Below are positions 15,580 through 23,173 of a stretch of 24,836 bases of DNA, one piece after another. Below the pieces are notes generated by a model. It was not told the origin of the DNA, did not search any database, and worked only from the letters and a program-made list of their open reading frames with translations. The first letter of the stretch is position 1. Each line of letters opens with the position of its first letter. The translations under genes and the position numbers were made by a program. Where the stretch lies: positions 1-24,836 of the forward strand of contig JAYVCL010000271.1 in NCBI GenBank assembly GCA_043749975.1. Reading direction: 5' to 3'. The stretch comes from JANYJJ01 sp043749975. Its GTDB lineage: Bacteria > Pseudomonadota > Gammaproteobacteria > Burkholderiales > Burkholderiaceae_C.

Positions 15580-17460
15580 TTGAGAAACTCTTCCTCGTCC
15601 ACCCGGTCCGGCCTGGCCGCTCTGACCCTGGGTGCCGTCGGCGTGGTCTACGGCGACATCGGCACCAGTCCGTTGTACGCCCTCAAAGAGGTGTTCGCCC
15701 ACGGCCATGTGCCGTTGACGGCGCAAAACATCTACGGCGTGCTGTCGCTGGTGTTCTGGACGCTGACGGTGGTGGTGTCCATCAAGTACGTGGCGCTGAT
15801 CCTGCGCGCCGACAACAACGGCGAGGGCGGCTTGATCGCGATGCTGGCGCTGGCGTCGCAGGCCGTGAAAGACCGGCCCGCGCTGCGCCGCCGGCTGTTG
15901 ATGCTGGGCATCTTCGGCACCGCCATCTTCTTCGGCGACGGCGTCATCACACCCGCGATCACGGTGCTCGGCGCGATCGAGGGCCTGAAGGTGGCGGCAC
16001 CGGTCATGCACGCCTACGTGGTGCCGGTGTCGCTGGCAGTGCTCACGGCGCTGTTCATGGTGCAGCGCCACGGCACCGCCAGCATCGGCAAATATTTCGG
16101 TCCGGTGATGGTGCTGTGGTTCTCGGTGCTGGCCGTGCTCGGCCTGCAACACATCGGGCAGAACCCGGCGATCCTGTGGGCGCTGAGCCCGCATTACGCG
16201 CTCGCGTTCTTGCTCGGCAACCCGGCGGTCGCGTTCATCGCGCTGGGCTCGGTGGTGTTGTGCGTGACGGGTGCCGAAGCGCTGTACGCCGACATGGGCC
16301 ACTTCGGCAAGACGCCGATTCGGCTGGCCTGGTTCAGCCTGGCGATGCCGGCCCTGGTGCTGAACTATTTCGGCCAGGGCGCGATGCTGCTCGAGCAACC
16401 GGAAAAGGTCGGTAACCCGTTCTTCGAGATGGCACCGACCTGGGCCCTGTACCCGCTGATCGGCCTGGCGACCTGCGCTGCGGTGATTGCGTCGCAGGCG
16501 CTCATCACGGCGGCGTTTTCGGTCACCAAGCAGGCGATCCAGCTCGGCTACCTGCCGCGCCTGCGCATCCTGCACACCTCGGTGAAAGAAACCGGGCAGG
16601 TCTACGTGCCCTTCATCAACTGGGGCCTGTACATCTGCATCGTGCTCGCGGTGGTCACGTTCGGCAGCAGCAGCAAGCTCGCCTCGGCCTATGGAATCGC
16701 GGTGACGATCGACATGCTGATCACCACCACGATGACTTTCTTCGTCATCCGCTACGGCTGGAAGTACCCCTGGTCGCTGTCGCTTGGCGCCACCGGATTC
16801 TTCTTCCTGGTCGACTTCACGTATTTCGCAGCCAACGTGGTCAAGGTGTTCGACGGCGGCTGGTTCCCGATCGTGATCGGGGTCGTGATGTTCATGCTGA
16901 TGATGACCTGGAAGCAGGGCCGCAAGCTGATGCACACGCGCATGCGCGAAGACGCCATCGAGCTGAAGAGTTTTCTCGAATCGGTGTTCATCAGCCCGCC
17001 CACGCGGGTGGCCGGCACGGCGGTTTTCCTGGTCAGCGACCAGGGGCTGACGCCCAACGCCTTGCTGCACAACCTGAAGCACAACAAAGTGCTGCATGAG
17101 ACCAACCTGTTCGTCACCGTGATGCACCACGAGGTGCCTTGGCTGGGCTTCAACAAGCGGTGCGATGTCGAGCCGCTGGGCCACGGCTGCTGGCAGGTCA
17201 CGCTGCACTTCGGCTTCAAGAACGACCCCGACGTGCCCGAGGCCTTGAAGCTGCTGACGGCGCGAGGGGTGCACATCGAAGAGATGGAAACCAGCTATTT
17301 CCTGTCGCGCGACATCGTGATTCCGTCGCTCGGGGCGGGCATGGCGATGTGGCGCGAAAAGCTCTTCGCCAGCATGCACCACAACGCCTCGGCCGCCGCC
17401 GACTTCCTGAGCCTGCCGACGAATCGGGTGGTGGAGTTGGGGTCGAAGGTGGAAATCTGA
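15580..17460 (+). CDS. kup: Kup-family low-affinity potassium transporter (copy 2)
   Basis: Second Kup protein, 626 residues, clearly a paralogue of the gene just upstream. It has GVVYGDIGTSPLY at 21-33, FFGDGVITPAITVLGAIEGL, TGAEALYADMGHFGKTPIRL, LNYFGQGAMLLE and QAIQLGYLPRLRI. Both copies share NLKHN-VLHETNLFVTV and the ending VVELG(T/S)KV(Q/E)I. The only available start that keeps the conserved N-terminus is TTG at 15580; no ATG or GTG is nearby and the ribosome site is weak, so translation may be low or coupled. The 67-bp gap to copy 1 has no clear terminator, so cotranscription is likely. Divergence is spread along the whole length, including the C-terminal domain (TPTALL versus TPNALL), which argues for an old duplication. 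Confidence 0.94.
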   Translation: MRNSSSSTRSGLAALTLGAVGVVYGDIGTSPLYALKEVFAHGHVPLTAQNIYGVLSLVFWTLTVVVSIKYVALILRADNNGEGGLIAMLALASQAVKDRPALRRRLLMLGIFGTAIFFGDGVITPAITVLGAIEGLKVAAPVMHAYVVPVSLAVLTALFMVQRHGTASIGKYFGPVMVLWFSVLAVLGLQHIGQNPAILWALSPHYALAFLLGNPAVAFIALGSVVLCVTGAEALYADMGHFGKTPIRLAWFSLAMPALVLNYFGQGAMLLEQPEKVGNPFFEMAPTWALYPLIGLATCAAVIASQALITAAFSVTKQAIQLGYLPRLRILHTSVKETGQVYVPFINWGLYICIVLAVVTFGSSSKLASAYGIAVTIDMLITTTMTFFVIRYGWKYPWSLSLGATGFFFLVDFTYFAANVVKVFDGGWFPIVIGVVMFMLMMTWKQGRKLMHTRMREDAIELKSFLESVFISPPTRVAGTAVFLVSDQGLTPNALLHNLKHNKVLHETNLFVTVMHHEVPWLGFNKRCDVEPLGHGCWQVTLHFGFKNDPDVPEALKLLTARGVHIEEMETSYFLSRDIVIPSLGAGMAMWREKLFASMHHNASAAADFLSLPTNRVVELGSKVEI

Positions 17461-17469
17461 GCGGGCAGA

Positions 17470-17982
17470 TCAGCGCCGCGCCCGCTTGACAGCGTAGCGT
17501 GCAGCGGGTTCTTGCACCAGCATCCCGCCAGCACTGACCAGTTCGGCGTGGCCGCCCAGGCCAAGGGCTTGCGCGAACGACACCAGGCCGCGATCCAGCG
17601 TCGCCAGGCACTGCTGCTTGTGGGCCGCCAAGCCGAGCAAGTACGCGTCGGTGACCTGGCGGTGGCCCACCAAGGCGGCACTGTTCAGCGTGACCATCGC
17701 CAGCGGCTGGGGCCCTTCTTGCCAGTAGGAATGCTGTGGCTGCGCCGTCATCGTGGTCAGCGCCTGCAATGCCTGCCCGGGCGCGATGCGTTCACCGACG
17801 ACGTGCGGGTTGCTCGTCAAGCGCACGAAGCCCAGTTGCGTCAGCGCGCATGTCGCCCAAGGCCGCTTGGGACGCTGCGCCAACCAGGCGTGGGCTTCGG
17901 CGTGATGCACATGCGCCGCCTGCGTCAGCGCGATCAGCAGGTTGGCGTCGAGCAGCCAGACGGTGACGCCGGCCCGCGTCAA
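17470..17982 (-). CDS. vapC: VapC-type PIN-domain toxin
   Basis: A predicted ribonuclease toxin of 170 residues, in the PIN subgroup resembling many mycobacterial VapCs. The N-terminal strand WLLDANLLIAL supplies Asp12. The ATCALTQLGFVRLTSNP segment has Gln49 where other PIN proteins carry Glu, which is usual in this subgroup. TDAYLLGLA (Asp112) and CLATLDRGL (Asp130) complete the metal-binding acids. All catalytic acids are present, so it looks intact. The start is TTG at 17982, overlapping the antitoxin stop (TTGA) with GAGG a few bases upstream, so translation should be coupled to the antitoxin. The C-terminal tail after residue 145 is longer than usual and basic. It lies convergent with kup copy 2, the stop codons being only 9 bases apart. 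Confidence 0.9.
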   Translation of the reverse strand: MTRAGVTVWLLDANLLIALTQAAHVHHAEAHAWLAQRPKRPWATCALTQLGFVRLTSNPHVVGERIAPGQALQALTTMTAQPQHSYWQEGPQPLAMVTLNSAALVGHRQVTDAYLLGLAAHKQQCLATLDRGLVSFAQALGLGGHAELVSAGGMLVQEPAARYAVKRARR

Positions 17983-18200
17983 GCCTCGTCCTCGGCACGC
18001 TTGACGTCGTCCAGCGTGATGGTCTTGCCGGCCGGCGCGGCAAACACCGGGAAGCCGGCCCTGCGCGCTGGCGGCGCGTCGGCGCGCAGGCCCTTCAAGA
18101 TCAGCTCCGAAACCACGCTGCCGAGCGATTGCGCACGGTGCGCCGCGATCTGGCGTGCGGCTTCGAGCGCGGTGGTGTCCAGGTCGAGCGTGGTGCGCAT
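17979..18200 (-). CDS. vapB: VapB-type antitoxin (ribbon-helix-helix-like)
   Basis: A 73-residue protein directly upstream of the PIN toxin and overlapping it. The N-terminus MRTTLDLDTTALEAARQIAA fits a ribbon-helix-helix DNA-binding fold: the strand TTLDLD, then two helices through SVVSELILKGL. The flexible C-terminus (GKTITLDDVKRAEDEA) is acidic and would wrap the toxin. AAGGA about 7 bases before the ATG is a good ribosome site. The perfect palindrome at 18220-18233, just upstream of the start, is a likely autoregulatory operator. It should neutralise VapC and repress the pair as a complex. Confidence 0.87.
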   Translation of the reverse strand: MRTTLDLDTTALEAARQIAAHRAQSLGSVVSELILKGLRADAPPARRAGFPVFAAPAGKTITLDDVKRAEDEA

Positions 18201-18219
18201 GCGGGTTCCTTGATGTGTT

Positions 18220-18236
18220 GATGCGATCGCATCGTA
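18220..18236 (-). promoter_or_regulatory. vapBC operator palindrome and -10 element
   Basis: GATGCGATCGCATC (18220-18233) is a perfect 14-bp palindrome 20 bases before the antitoxin ATG. On the minus strand a TGC-TACGAT extended -10-like element (ATCGTA at 18231-18236 on the plus strand) overlaps its edge, so VapB bound there would block RNA polymerase. Confidence 0.5.
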
Positions 18237-18296
18237 GCACCAATCGTTGCCTGCGAACCAGGCATGGGCCGCGAGGCACAAGCCGACCCGGCGCGC

Positions 18297-18312
18297 TGGC
18301 ACTATTTGTGCA
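18297..18312 (+). promoter_or_regulatory. Sigma-54-like element upstream of gshB
   Basis: TGGCACTATTTGTGCA has a perfect TGGCAC -24 box, GG at 18298-18299 and GC at 18310-18311 with 10 bases between. It matches 14 of 16 consensus positions and lies 45 bases before the gshB ATG. No NtrC-like pair was found next to it, so it could be chance. Confidence 0.35.
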
Positions 18313-18356
18313 ACAGTGGCGGCCCCGCCGCGCCGCCTCCAATCCATGAGCCCACC

Positions 18357-19325
18357 ATGAAACTGCTGTTCATCGCCGACCCGCTCGAAGGCTTCAAGAC
18401 CGCCAAGGACACGACCTTTTCGATGATGCGCGAGGCCGCCTCGCGCGGGCATTCGCTGATGGCCTGCGAGCCGAAAGACGTGATGTGGCAGCGCGGCGGC
18501 AAGGTGACCGCCTTCGTGCGCGAGATCACGCTCACCGGCCATGCCACCGACTGGTTCAGCGCCAAGCAGCACACGCCCGACGAAGTGCCGGTGCTGCTGG
18601 CCGACGCGGCGGCGGTCGACGCGGTGCTGATGCGCAAAGACCCGCCGTTCGACAGCGAATACTTCTACGCCACGCACTTGCTGGAACAGGCCGAGCGTGA
18701 AGGCGCGCGGGTGTTCAACCGGCCGGCCGCGCTGCGCAACCACCCCGAAAAACTGGCGATTCTGGAGTTCGCGCAATTCATCGGGCCGACCCTGGTGACG
18801 CGTGACGCCAGCGACATCAGGCGCTTTCACGCCGAGCACAAAGACATCATCCTGAAGCCGCTCGACGGGATGGGCGGGATGGGCATTTTCCGCGTCGGGC
18901 CCGACGGTTTGAACCTGGGCAGCATCACCGAAACCCTGAACCGTCACGGTGCACAAACCGTGATGGTGCAGCGCTACCTGCCCGAGATCACGCAGGGCGA
19001 CAAGCGCATCCTGATCATCGACGGCCAGCCCGCGCCGTTCGCGCTGGCGCGCATTCCGCAGGGCAGCGAGATTCGCGGCAACATGGCGGTGGGTGGCAAG
19101 GGCGTGGCGCAGCCGCTGAGCCCGCGCGACCGCCAGATCGCCGAGCACATCGGCCCGATTCTGGCGGCGCGAGGCTTGCTGCTGATCGGCCTGGACGTGA
19201 TCGGCGACAGCGTGACCGAGATCAACGTCACCAGCCCGACCGGGTTTCAGGAAATCACCCAGCAAACCGGTTTCGACGTGGCGAAAATGTTTGTCGACGC
19301 GCTTGAGTCGGCACTGGCGGCGTAG
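18357..19325 (+). CDS. gshB: Glutathione synthetase
   Basis: Second step of glutathione synthesis: ATP-dependent addition of glycine to gamma-glutamylcysteine in the cytoplasm. The 322-residue length fits bacterial GshB. The N-terminal domain has LFIADPLEGFKTAKDTTFSMM and VLMRKDPPFDSEYFYATHLLE. The ATP-grasp domain has IILKPLDGMGGMGIFRV, then QRYLPEITQGDKRILIIDG, GSEIRGNMAVGG, and the metal/substrate end GLDVIGDSVTEINVTSPTG. The ATG at 18357 is the natural start; upstream in-frame sequence is non-conserved. It diverges from the vapBC pair, with a 156-bp gap carrying both control regions. It works with gshA, located before the kup pair. Confidence 0.97.
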   Translation: MKLLFIADPLEGFKTAKDTTFSMMREAASRGHSLMACEPKDVMWQRGGKVTAFVREITLTGHATDWFSAKQHTPDEVPVLLADAAAVDAVLMRKDPPFDSEYFYATHLLEQAEREGARVFNRPAALRNHPEKLAILEFAQFIGPTLVTRDASDIRRFHAEHKDIILKPLDGMGGMGIFRVGPDGLNLGSITETLNRHGAQTVMVQRYLPEITQGDKRILIIDGQPAPFALARIPQGSEIRGNMAVGGKGVAQPLSPRDRQIAEHIGPILAARGLLLIGLDVIGDSVTEINVTSPTGFQEITQQTGFDVAKMFVDALESALAA

Positions 19326-19337
19326 CTTGCTGTGCCT

Positions 19338-20273
19338 TCAGGCCGGCGCGATGGGTTGAACCCGCTGGCTTACAAACGCCCGCGGCTGGCCGCTGAGCGG
19401 ATCGTCGAACGCGATCGAGCGCGCGATCAGCCGCAAGGGCTGCGCGAAATCGTCACTGCCCGGCGGCAGCAGGGTCGGGTAGATCGAGTCGTTGACGATG
19501 GGCATGCCCAGCGCGGCGCAATGCACCCGCAATTGGTGCTTGCGCCCGGTCAGCGGTGACAGGCGCAAACGGGCCCGGCCGGCTTGCACGTCGAGCAACT
19601 CGATGCGCGTCTCGGAGTTGGGCTCGCCGGGCGCTTCGCACATGCGCATGAAGTGCGTGTCGTGCACCACGCGGCTGCGGTGGGTGAGCGCAAGCGGCAA
19701 CCCGGGCCGCCACGGCACGATGGCTTCATAGTGCTTGACCACCCGGCGCTGCGCGAACAGCGCTGCGTAGGCCCCGCGCGTGGCCGGCTGCACGCTGAAC
19801 AGCACCACGCCGGCTGTTTCGCGGTCGAGCCGGTGCAGCGGTGCCAGGGTGTCCAGCCCCAAGCGACGCTTCAGCCGCACCAGCAGCGTTTCCTGCAAGT
19901 GCTGTCCGCCGGGGGTGACGGGCAAAAAGTGCGGCTTGTCTACCACCAGCAGCCACTCGTCTTGGAACAGCAGGCTTTCCGTGAACGGAATGCGCGGCTC
20001 GGCGGCGACCGATCGGTAATAAAAAACCCGAAGCCGGGCCTGGTGGGCGCGCTGCAGGGTGACCGCAACGCCGTGTTCGTCGACCACCTCGCCTTGCGCG
20101 ATGCGCTGGGCCCAGGTCGACGCCGTTACATCCGGGAAGCGTTGCAGCAGAAATTCGGCGATGGTCGGCCAGGGTCCGTCGGGCAGCGCAACGCAACTGG
20201 GGCCGACGCCGTCGCGGGTGGGCAGCGGGGGCGCAGTGCGGGTGTTCGGCGAAGGGCGTTCAGACACGGTCAT
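19338..20273 (-). CDS. RluA-family RNA pseudouridine synthase
   Basis: Isomerises uridine to pseudouridine in rRNA or tRNA. The 311-residue protein has an S4-like N-terminal segment (WAQRIAQGEVVDEHGVAV, about 54-71). The RluA catalytic domain starts at LLVVDKPHFLPVTPGG. The catalytic Asp is D150 in HRLDRETAG, and the closing motif is TGRKHQLRVHCAALGMPIVND. It does not carry enough distinguishing features to choose between RluA, RluC, RluD or TruC specificities; the family is often annotated only as pseudouridine synthase. Its ATG overlaps the stop of trhO (ATGA), so it is translationally coupled to a tRNA-modifying enzyme, which hints at a tRNA target. It ends 12 bp from the convergent gshB with no visible terminator. 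Confidence 0.93.
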   Translation of the reverse strand: MTVSERPSPNTRTAPPLPTRDGVGPSCVALPDGPWPTIAEFLLQRFPDVTASTWAQRIAQGEVVDEHGVAVTLQRAHQARLRVFYYRSVAAEPRIPFTESLLFQDEWLLVVDKPHFLPVTPGGQHLQETLLVRLKRRLGLDTLAPLHRLDRETAGVVLFSVQPATRGAYAALFAQRRVVKHYEAIVPWRPGLPLALTHRSRVVHDTHFMRMCEAPGEPNSETRIELLDVQAGRARLRLSPLTGRKHQLRVHCAALGMPIVNDSIYPTLLPPGSDDFAQPLRLIARSIAFDDPLSGQPRAFVSQRVQPIAPA

Positions 20274-21139
20274 TGGCCGCCCGCGCCTTCATCCGCAACT
20301 TCGTCCGCCCCAGCCTGAGCCAGGCGCAGCGCACGTTGCAAACGCCACGCCTCATCGGGCGCCGCACCGTAGACGTCTTCGGCCCGCGTGGCCGTCTGTT
20401 GCAGACGCGTGTTCAGCGCAATGCGGTTGTCGAACACGAAGCACTCGCCCTCCCAGTCGCGCTCGGCATCCGGCATCTGCGCAAAATAATTCAGGATGCC
20501 GCCTTGCAGCTCCAGCACCGGCATGCCCAGGGTGTGCATCCAGGCGGCGGTTTTCTCGCAGCGAATGCCGCCGGTGCAGTACATGGCCACGCGCTTGCCT
20601 TGCGCTTTCCAGGCGGGCAATTGCGCCTCGACCCAGGCCGGAAAGTCGCGGAAGTTGTCGACTTGCGGATCGACCGCGCCCTTGAAGCGGCCGAGCCGAA
20701 ACTCGAAGCTGTTGCGGTTGTCGATCAGCACCACGTCGTCGCGCGCCAGCAGCTCGCGCCAGGCCTGCGGGCCGAGTTGGGTGCCGACGTGGCCAACGGC
20801 CTCGACCCCGTCCACCCCCAGCGGCAAGACCTCGGGCTTGCTGTGCACCTTCATGCGCTGGAACGGCGCGCTGGTGCAGCCGCTGCGCTTGCAGGCGATG
20901 CCGCTGAACAGGCCGCCCAGGCGCGCATCGTGCGCCAGCGCCGATTGAAATGCGTCGAGCGCGTCGGGTGTGCCGGCCAGCATGCCGTTGATGCCTTCGC
21001 CGGCGACGAGGATGCTGCCTTTCAGTTCGCGCGTCAGCTCGCGCAAGGTGGCGGCCACCGCCTCCACCTCGGTCACGCGGACAAATTTGTGGAAGGCGTC
21101 GTGAACCAGTGGGCCGGACGAAGTTGCGGGACTGCGCAT
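20270..21139 (-). CDS. trhO: tRNA uridine-34 hydroxylase TrhO (rhodanese-like YceA)
   Basis: TrhO (YceA) makes 5-hydroxyuridine at the wobble position 34 of tRNAs as the first step toward cmo5U/mo5U, in an oxygen-dependent, prephenate-independent route. The 289-residue protein has the N-terminal UPF0176 domain (GSILVAGEGINGMLAGTPDALDAF, then FQRMKVHSKPEVLPLG). The rhodanese domain has DNRNSFEFRLGRFKGAVDP, and the catalytic loop YCTGGIRCEKTAAW has its Cys at about residue 188. ATG 21139 is used; the ribosome site is poor and an in-frame GTG at 21175 is an alternative. Divergent from uup by 84 bp and coupled to the pseudouridine synthase by an ATGA overlap. Confidence 0.94.
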   Translation of the reverse strand: MRSPATSSGPLVHDAFHKFVRVTEVEAVAATLRELTRELKGSILVAGEGINGMLAGTPDALDAFQSALAHDARLGGLFSGIACKRSGCTSAPFQRMKVHSKPEVLPLGVDGVEAVGHVGTQLGPQAWRELLARDDVVLIDNRNSFEFRLGRFKGAVDPQVDNFRDFPAWVEAQLPAWKAQGKRVAMYCTGGIRCEKTAAWMHTLGMPVLELQGGILNYFAQMPDAERDWEGECFVFDNRIALNTRLQQTATRAEDVYGAAPDEAWRLQRALRLAQAGADEVADEGAGGQ

Positions 21140-21179
21140 GGCCGAATTGTCGGTGACGAGGGTTTTGGCAAGCACCTCC

Positions 21180-21185
21180 GATAAT
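21180..21185 (+). promoter_or_regulatory. Possible -10 element for uup
   Basis: GATAAT lies 38 bases before the uup ATG in the 84-bp trhO/uup divergent gap. It fits a -10 hexamer at 5 of 6 positions but no good -35 is placed for it. Confidence 0.35.
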
Positions 21186-21223
21186 CGCCCCTTCACCAAA
21201 TTCCACTGAATGACTCGTTGCCC

Positions 21224-23173
21224 ATGGCCGTCCTCTCGCTTTCCAACGCCCAGCTTGCCTTCGGCCACGTGGCCTTGCTCGACAACGCCGCTTTCTCGCT
21301 CGAACCAGGCGAGCGCCTGGGCCTGATCGGGCGCAACGGCGCGGGCAAATCGTCGCTGCTGAAAATCATCGCCGGGCTGGAAAAGCTCGACGACGGCTTG
21401 CTCCAAATGACCCAGGGCGTGCGCATTTGCTATGTGCCGCAAGAGCCGCTGTTCGATCCCGCGCTGAGCGTGTTCGAGGTGGTCAGCCAGGGCGTCGCCG
21501 AGGCGGCTGCGGTGCGCCAGCAATACGAGGAGCACGCCGAGGGCGTCGACCTGGACTGGCTGCAAACCCGCATCGAAGCGCTCGACGCCTGGAACTGGGA
21601 GCAGCGCGTGGACACCACCCTGGCGCAACTGCACCTGGACGGCGCGCGCAGGGTGGGCGAACTGTCGGGCGGCATGAAAAAACGCGTCGCGCTGGCGCAA
21701 GCGCTGGTGGCGGTGCCCGAGGTGCTGCTGCTCGACGAACCGACCAACCACCTCGACCTCGACTCCATCGCCTGGCTCGAAGAGCTGCTGCGCACGTTCC
21801 GTGGCAGCGTGATGCTGATCACCCACGACCGCGCCTTTCTCGACGCCGTGGCCACGCGCATCATCGAACTCGACCGCGGCGTGATCCGCAGCTACCCCGG
21901 CAACTTCAGCGCCTACGAGCGGCTGAAGGAAGACCAACTCGCCTCCGACGCACTGGCCAGCGCACGCGCCGACAAGCTGCTGGCGCAAGAAGAGGTCTGG
22001 GTCCGCAAGGGCGTGGAAGCGCGCCGCACGCGCAGCGTGGCGCGCATTCAACGGCTCGAAGTGCTGCGCGCCAAGCGCCAGGCGCGGCGCGACTCGCTGG
22101 GCCAGGTGCGGCTCGAAGTCGACTCAGGCGCGCCGAGCGGCAAGATCGTGGCCGAGCTGCGTCATGTGGGAATGAGTTTCCATGATCGCGACACCGAAAA
22201 GCTCATCGTCCGCGACTTCACCGCCACCATCCTGCGCGGCGACAAGGTGGGCCTGATCGGCCCCAACGGCGCCGGCAAGACGACCCTGCTGAAACTCATC
22301 CTGGGCGAGCTGCAACCGACCTCGGGCAGCGTGCGCCAGGGCACCAAACTCGAAGTGGCGTACTTCGACCAGATGCGCAGCATGCTCGATCTCGACGAGA
22401 CGCTGGCCAACACCATCAGCCCGGGCAGCGAGTGGGTCGAATTTGCCGGCCAGCGCAAGCACGTGATGAGCTACCTGAACGACTTCCTGTTCTCGCCCGA
22501 GCGCGCCAACTCGCCGGTGCGCACGCTCAGCGGCGGCGAGCGCAACCGCGTGCTGCTGGCCCGCCTGTTCGCCCTGCCGGCCAATGTGCTGGTGCTCGAC
22601 GAGCCGACGAACGACCTGGACATCGACACCCTGGAGCTGCTGGAAGAACTGCTGCAAAACTATGCCGGCACGGTGTTCCTGGTCAGCCACGACCGGCGTT
22701 TTCTGGACAACGTGGTGACCAGCACCATCGCCTGGGAAGGCGACGCCGAGTTGGGGGGTCAACCCGGCCTGTGGCGAGAATACGAAGGCGGCTACGAAGA
22801 CTGGAAAACCCAGCGCGCGCGGGCGCAGACCCTGCGCGAGCAAGCCGCGCGCTCGGCGTCGGCGGCCGAAAAAACCCGGCCTGGCGCAGCCACCTCAGCC
22901 GCCTCAGCCACTGCCCTCGCCGCCAAGCCTGCCGCCGCAGTGGCCGCCAGGCCGCGCAAGCTCAGCTTCAAAGAGCAGCGCGAGCTGGACGAACTGCCCG
23001 GCCGCATCGAGGCGATGGAGACCGAGCAGAAAACGCTCTCATCGCTGCTGGCCGATGCCGCGATCTACAGCGGCGACTCGGCCCGTGCCGCGCAAGCGCA
23101 GATGCGCTACGCCAAGCTCGACGCCGACCTGCTGCTGGCGCTGGAACGCTGGGAAGTGCTGGGCGCGCGTTAG
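21224..23173 (+). CDS. uup: Uup, ABC-F family ATPase
   Basis: A soluble tandem ABC protein of the ABC-F class, 649 residues, without membrane domains. The first cassette has Walker A GRNGAGKS (36-43), signature LSGGMKKR and DEPTNHLDLDS. The second has GPNGAGKT (about 346-353), LSGGERNR and DEPTNDLDIDT. The inter-domain linker around residue 240 is charged and helical. An Ala/Pro-rich spacer leads to a C-terminal coiled-coil domain starting near residue 578 (KLSFKEQRELDELPGRI), which is the mark of Uup versus EttA or YbiT. Uup in E. coli influences ribosome-associated functions, binds branched DNA and suppresses precise transposon excision. The ATG at 21224 is preferred to the in-frame TTG at 21218. 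Confidence 0.95.
   Translation: MAVLSLSNAQLAFGHVALLDNAAFSLEPGERLGLIGRNGAGKSSLLKIIAGLEKLDDGLLQMTQGVRICYVPQEPLFDPALSVFEVVSQGVAEAAAVRQQYEEHAEGVDLDWLQTRIEALDAWNWEQRVDTTLAQLHLDGARRVGELSGGMKKRVALAQALVAVPEVLLLDEPTNHLDLDSIAWLEELLRTFRGSVMLITHDRAFLDAVATRIIELDRGVIRSYPGNFSAYERLKEDQLASDALASARADKLLAQEEVWVRKGVEARRTRSVARIQRLEVLRAKRQARRDSLGQVRLEVDSGAPSGKIVAELRHVGMSFHDRDTEKLIVRDFTATILRGDKVGLIGPNGAGKTTLLKLILGELQPTSGSVRQGTKLEVAYFDQMRSMLDLDETLANTISPGSEWVEFAGQRKHVMSYLNDFLFSPERANSPVRTLSGGERNRVLLARLFALPANVLVLDEPTNDLDIDTLELLEELLQNYAGTVFLVSHDRRFLDNVVTSTIAWEGDAELGGQPGLWREYEGGYEDWKTQRARAQTLREQAARSASAAEKTRPGAATSAASATALAAKPAAAVAARPRKLSFKEQRELDELPGRIEAMETEQKTLSSLLADAAIYSGDSARAAQAQMRYAKLDADLLLALERWEVLGAR

Noticed and set aside
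18346..18360. Four-codon mini-frame ending in ATGA over the gshB start
   Set aside because: Too short to judge and with no ribosome site; most likely a chance ATG in the leader.
17979..19265. 428-codon frame extending the vapB antitoxin upstream
   Set aside because: It lies antisense to gshB; the antitoxin with a good ribosome site begins at 18200.
20270..22051. 593-codon frame that would extend trhO far upstream
   Set aside because: The extension runs antisense through uup and has no recognisable domain; TrhO homology begins near the ATG at 21139.
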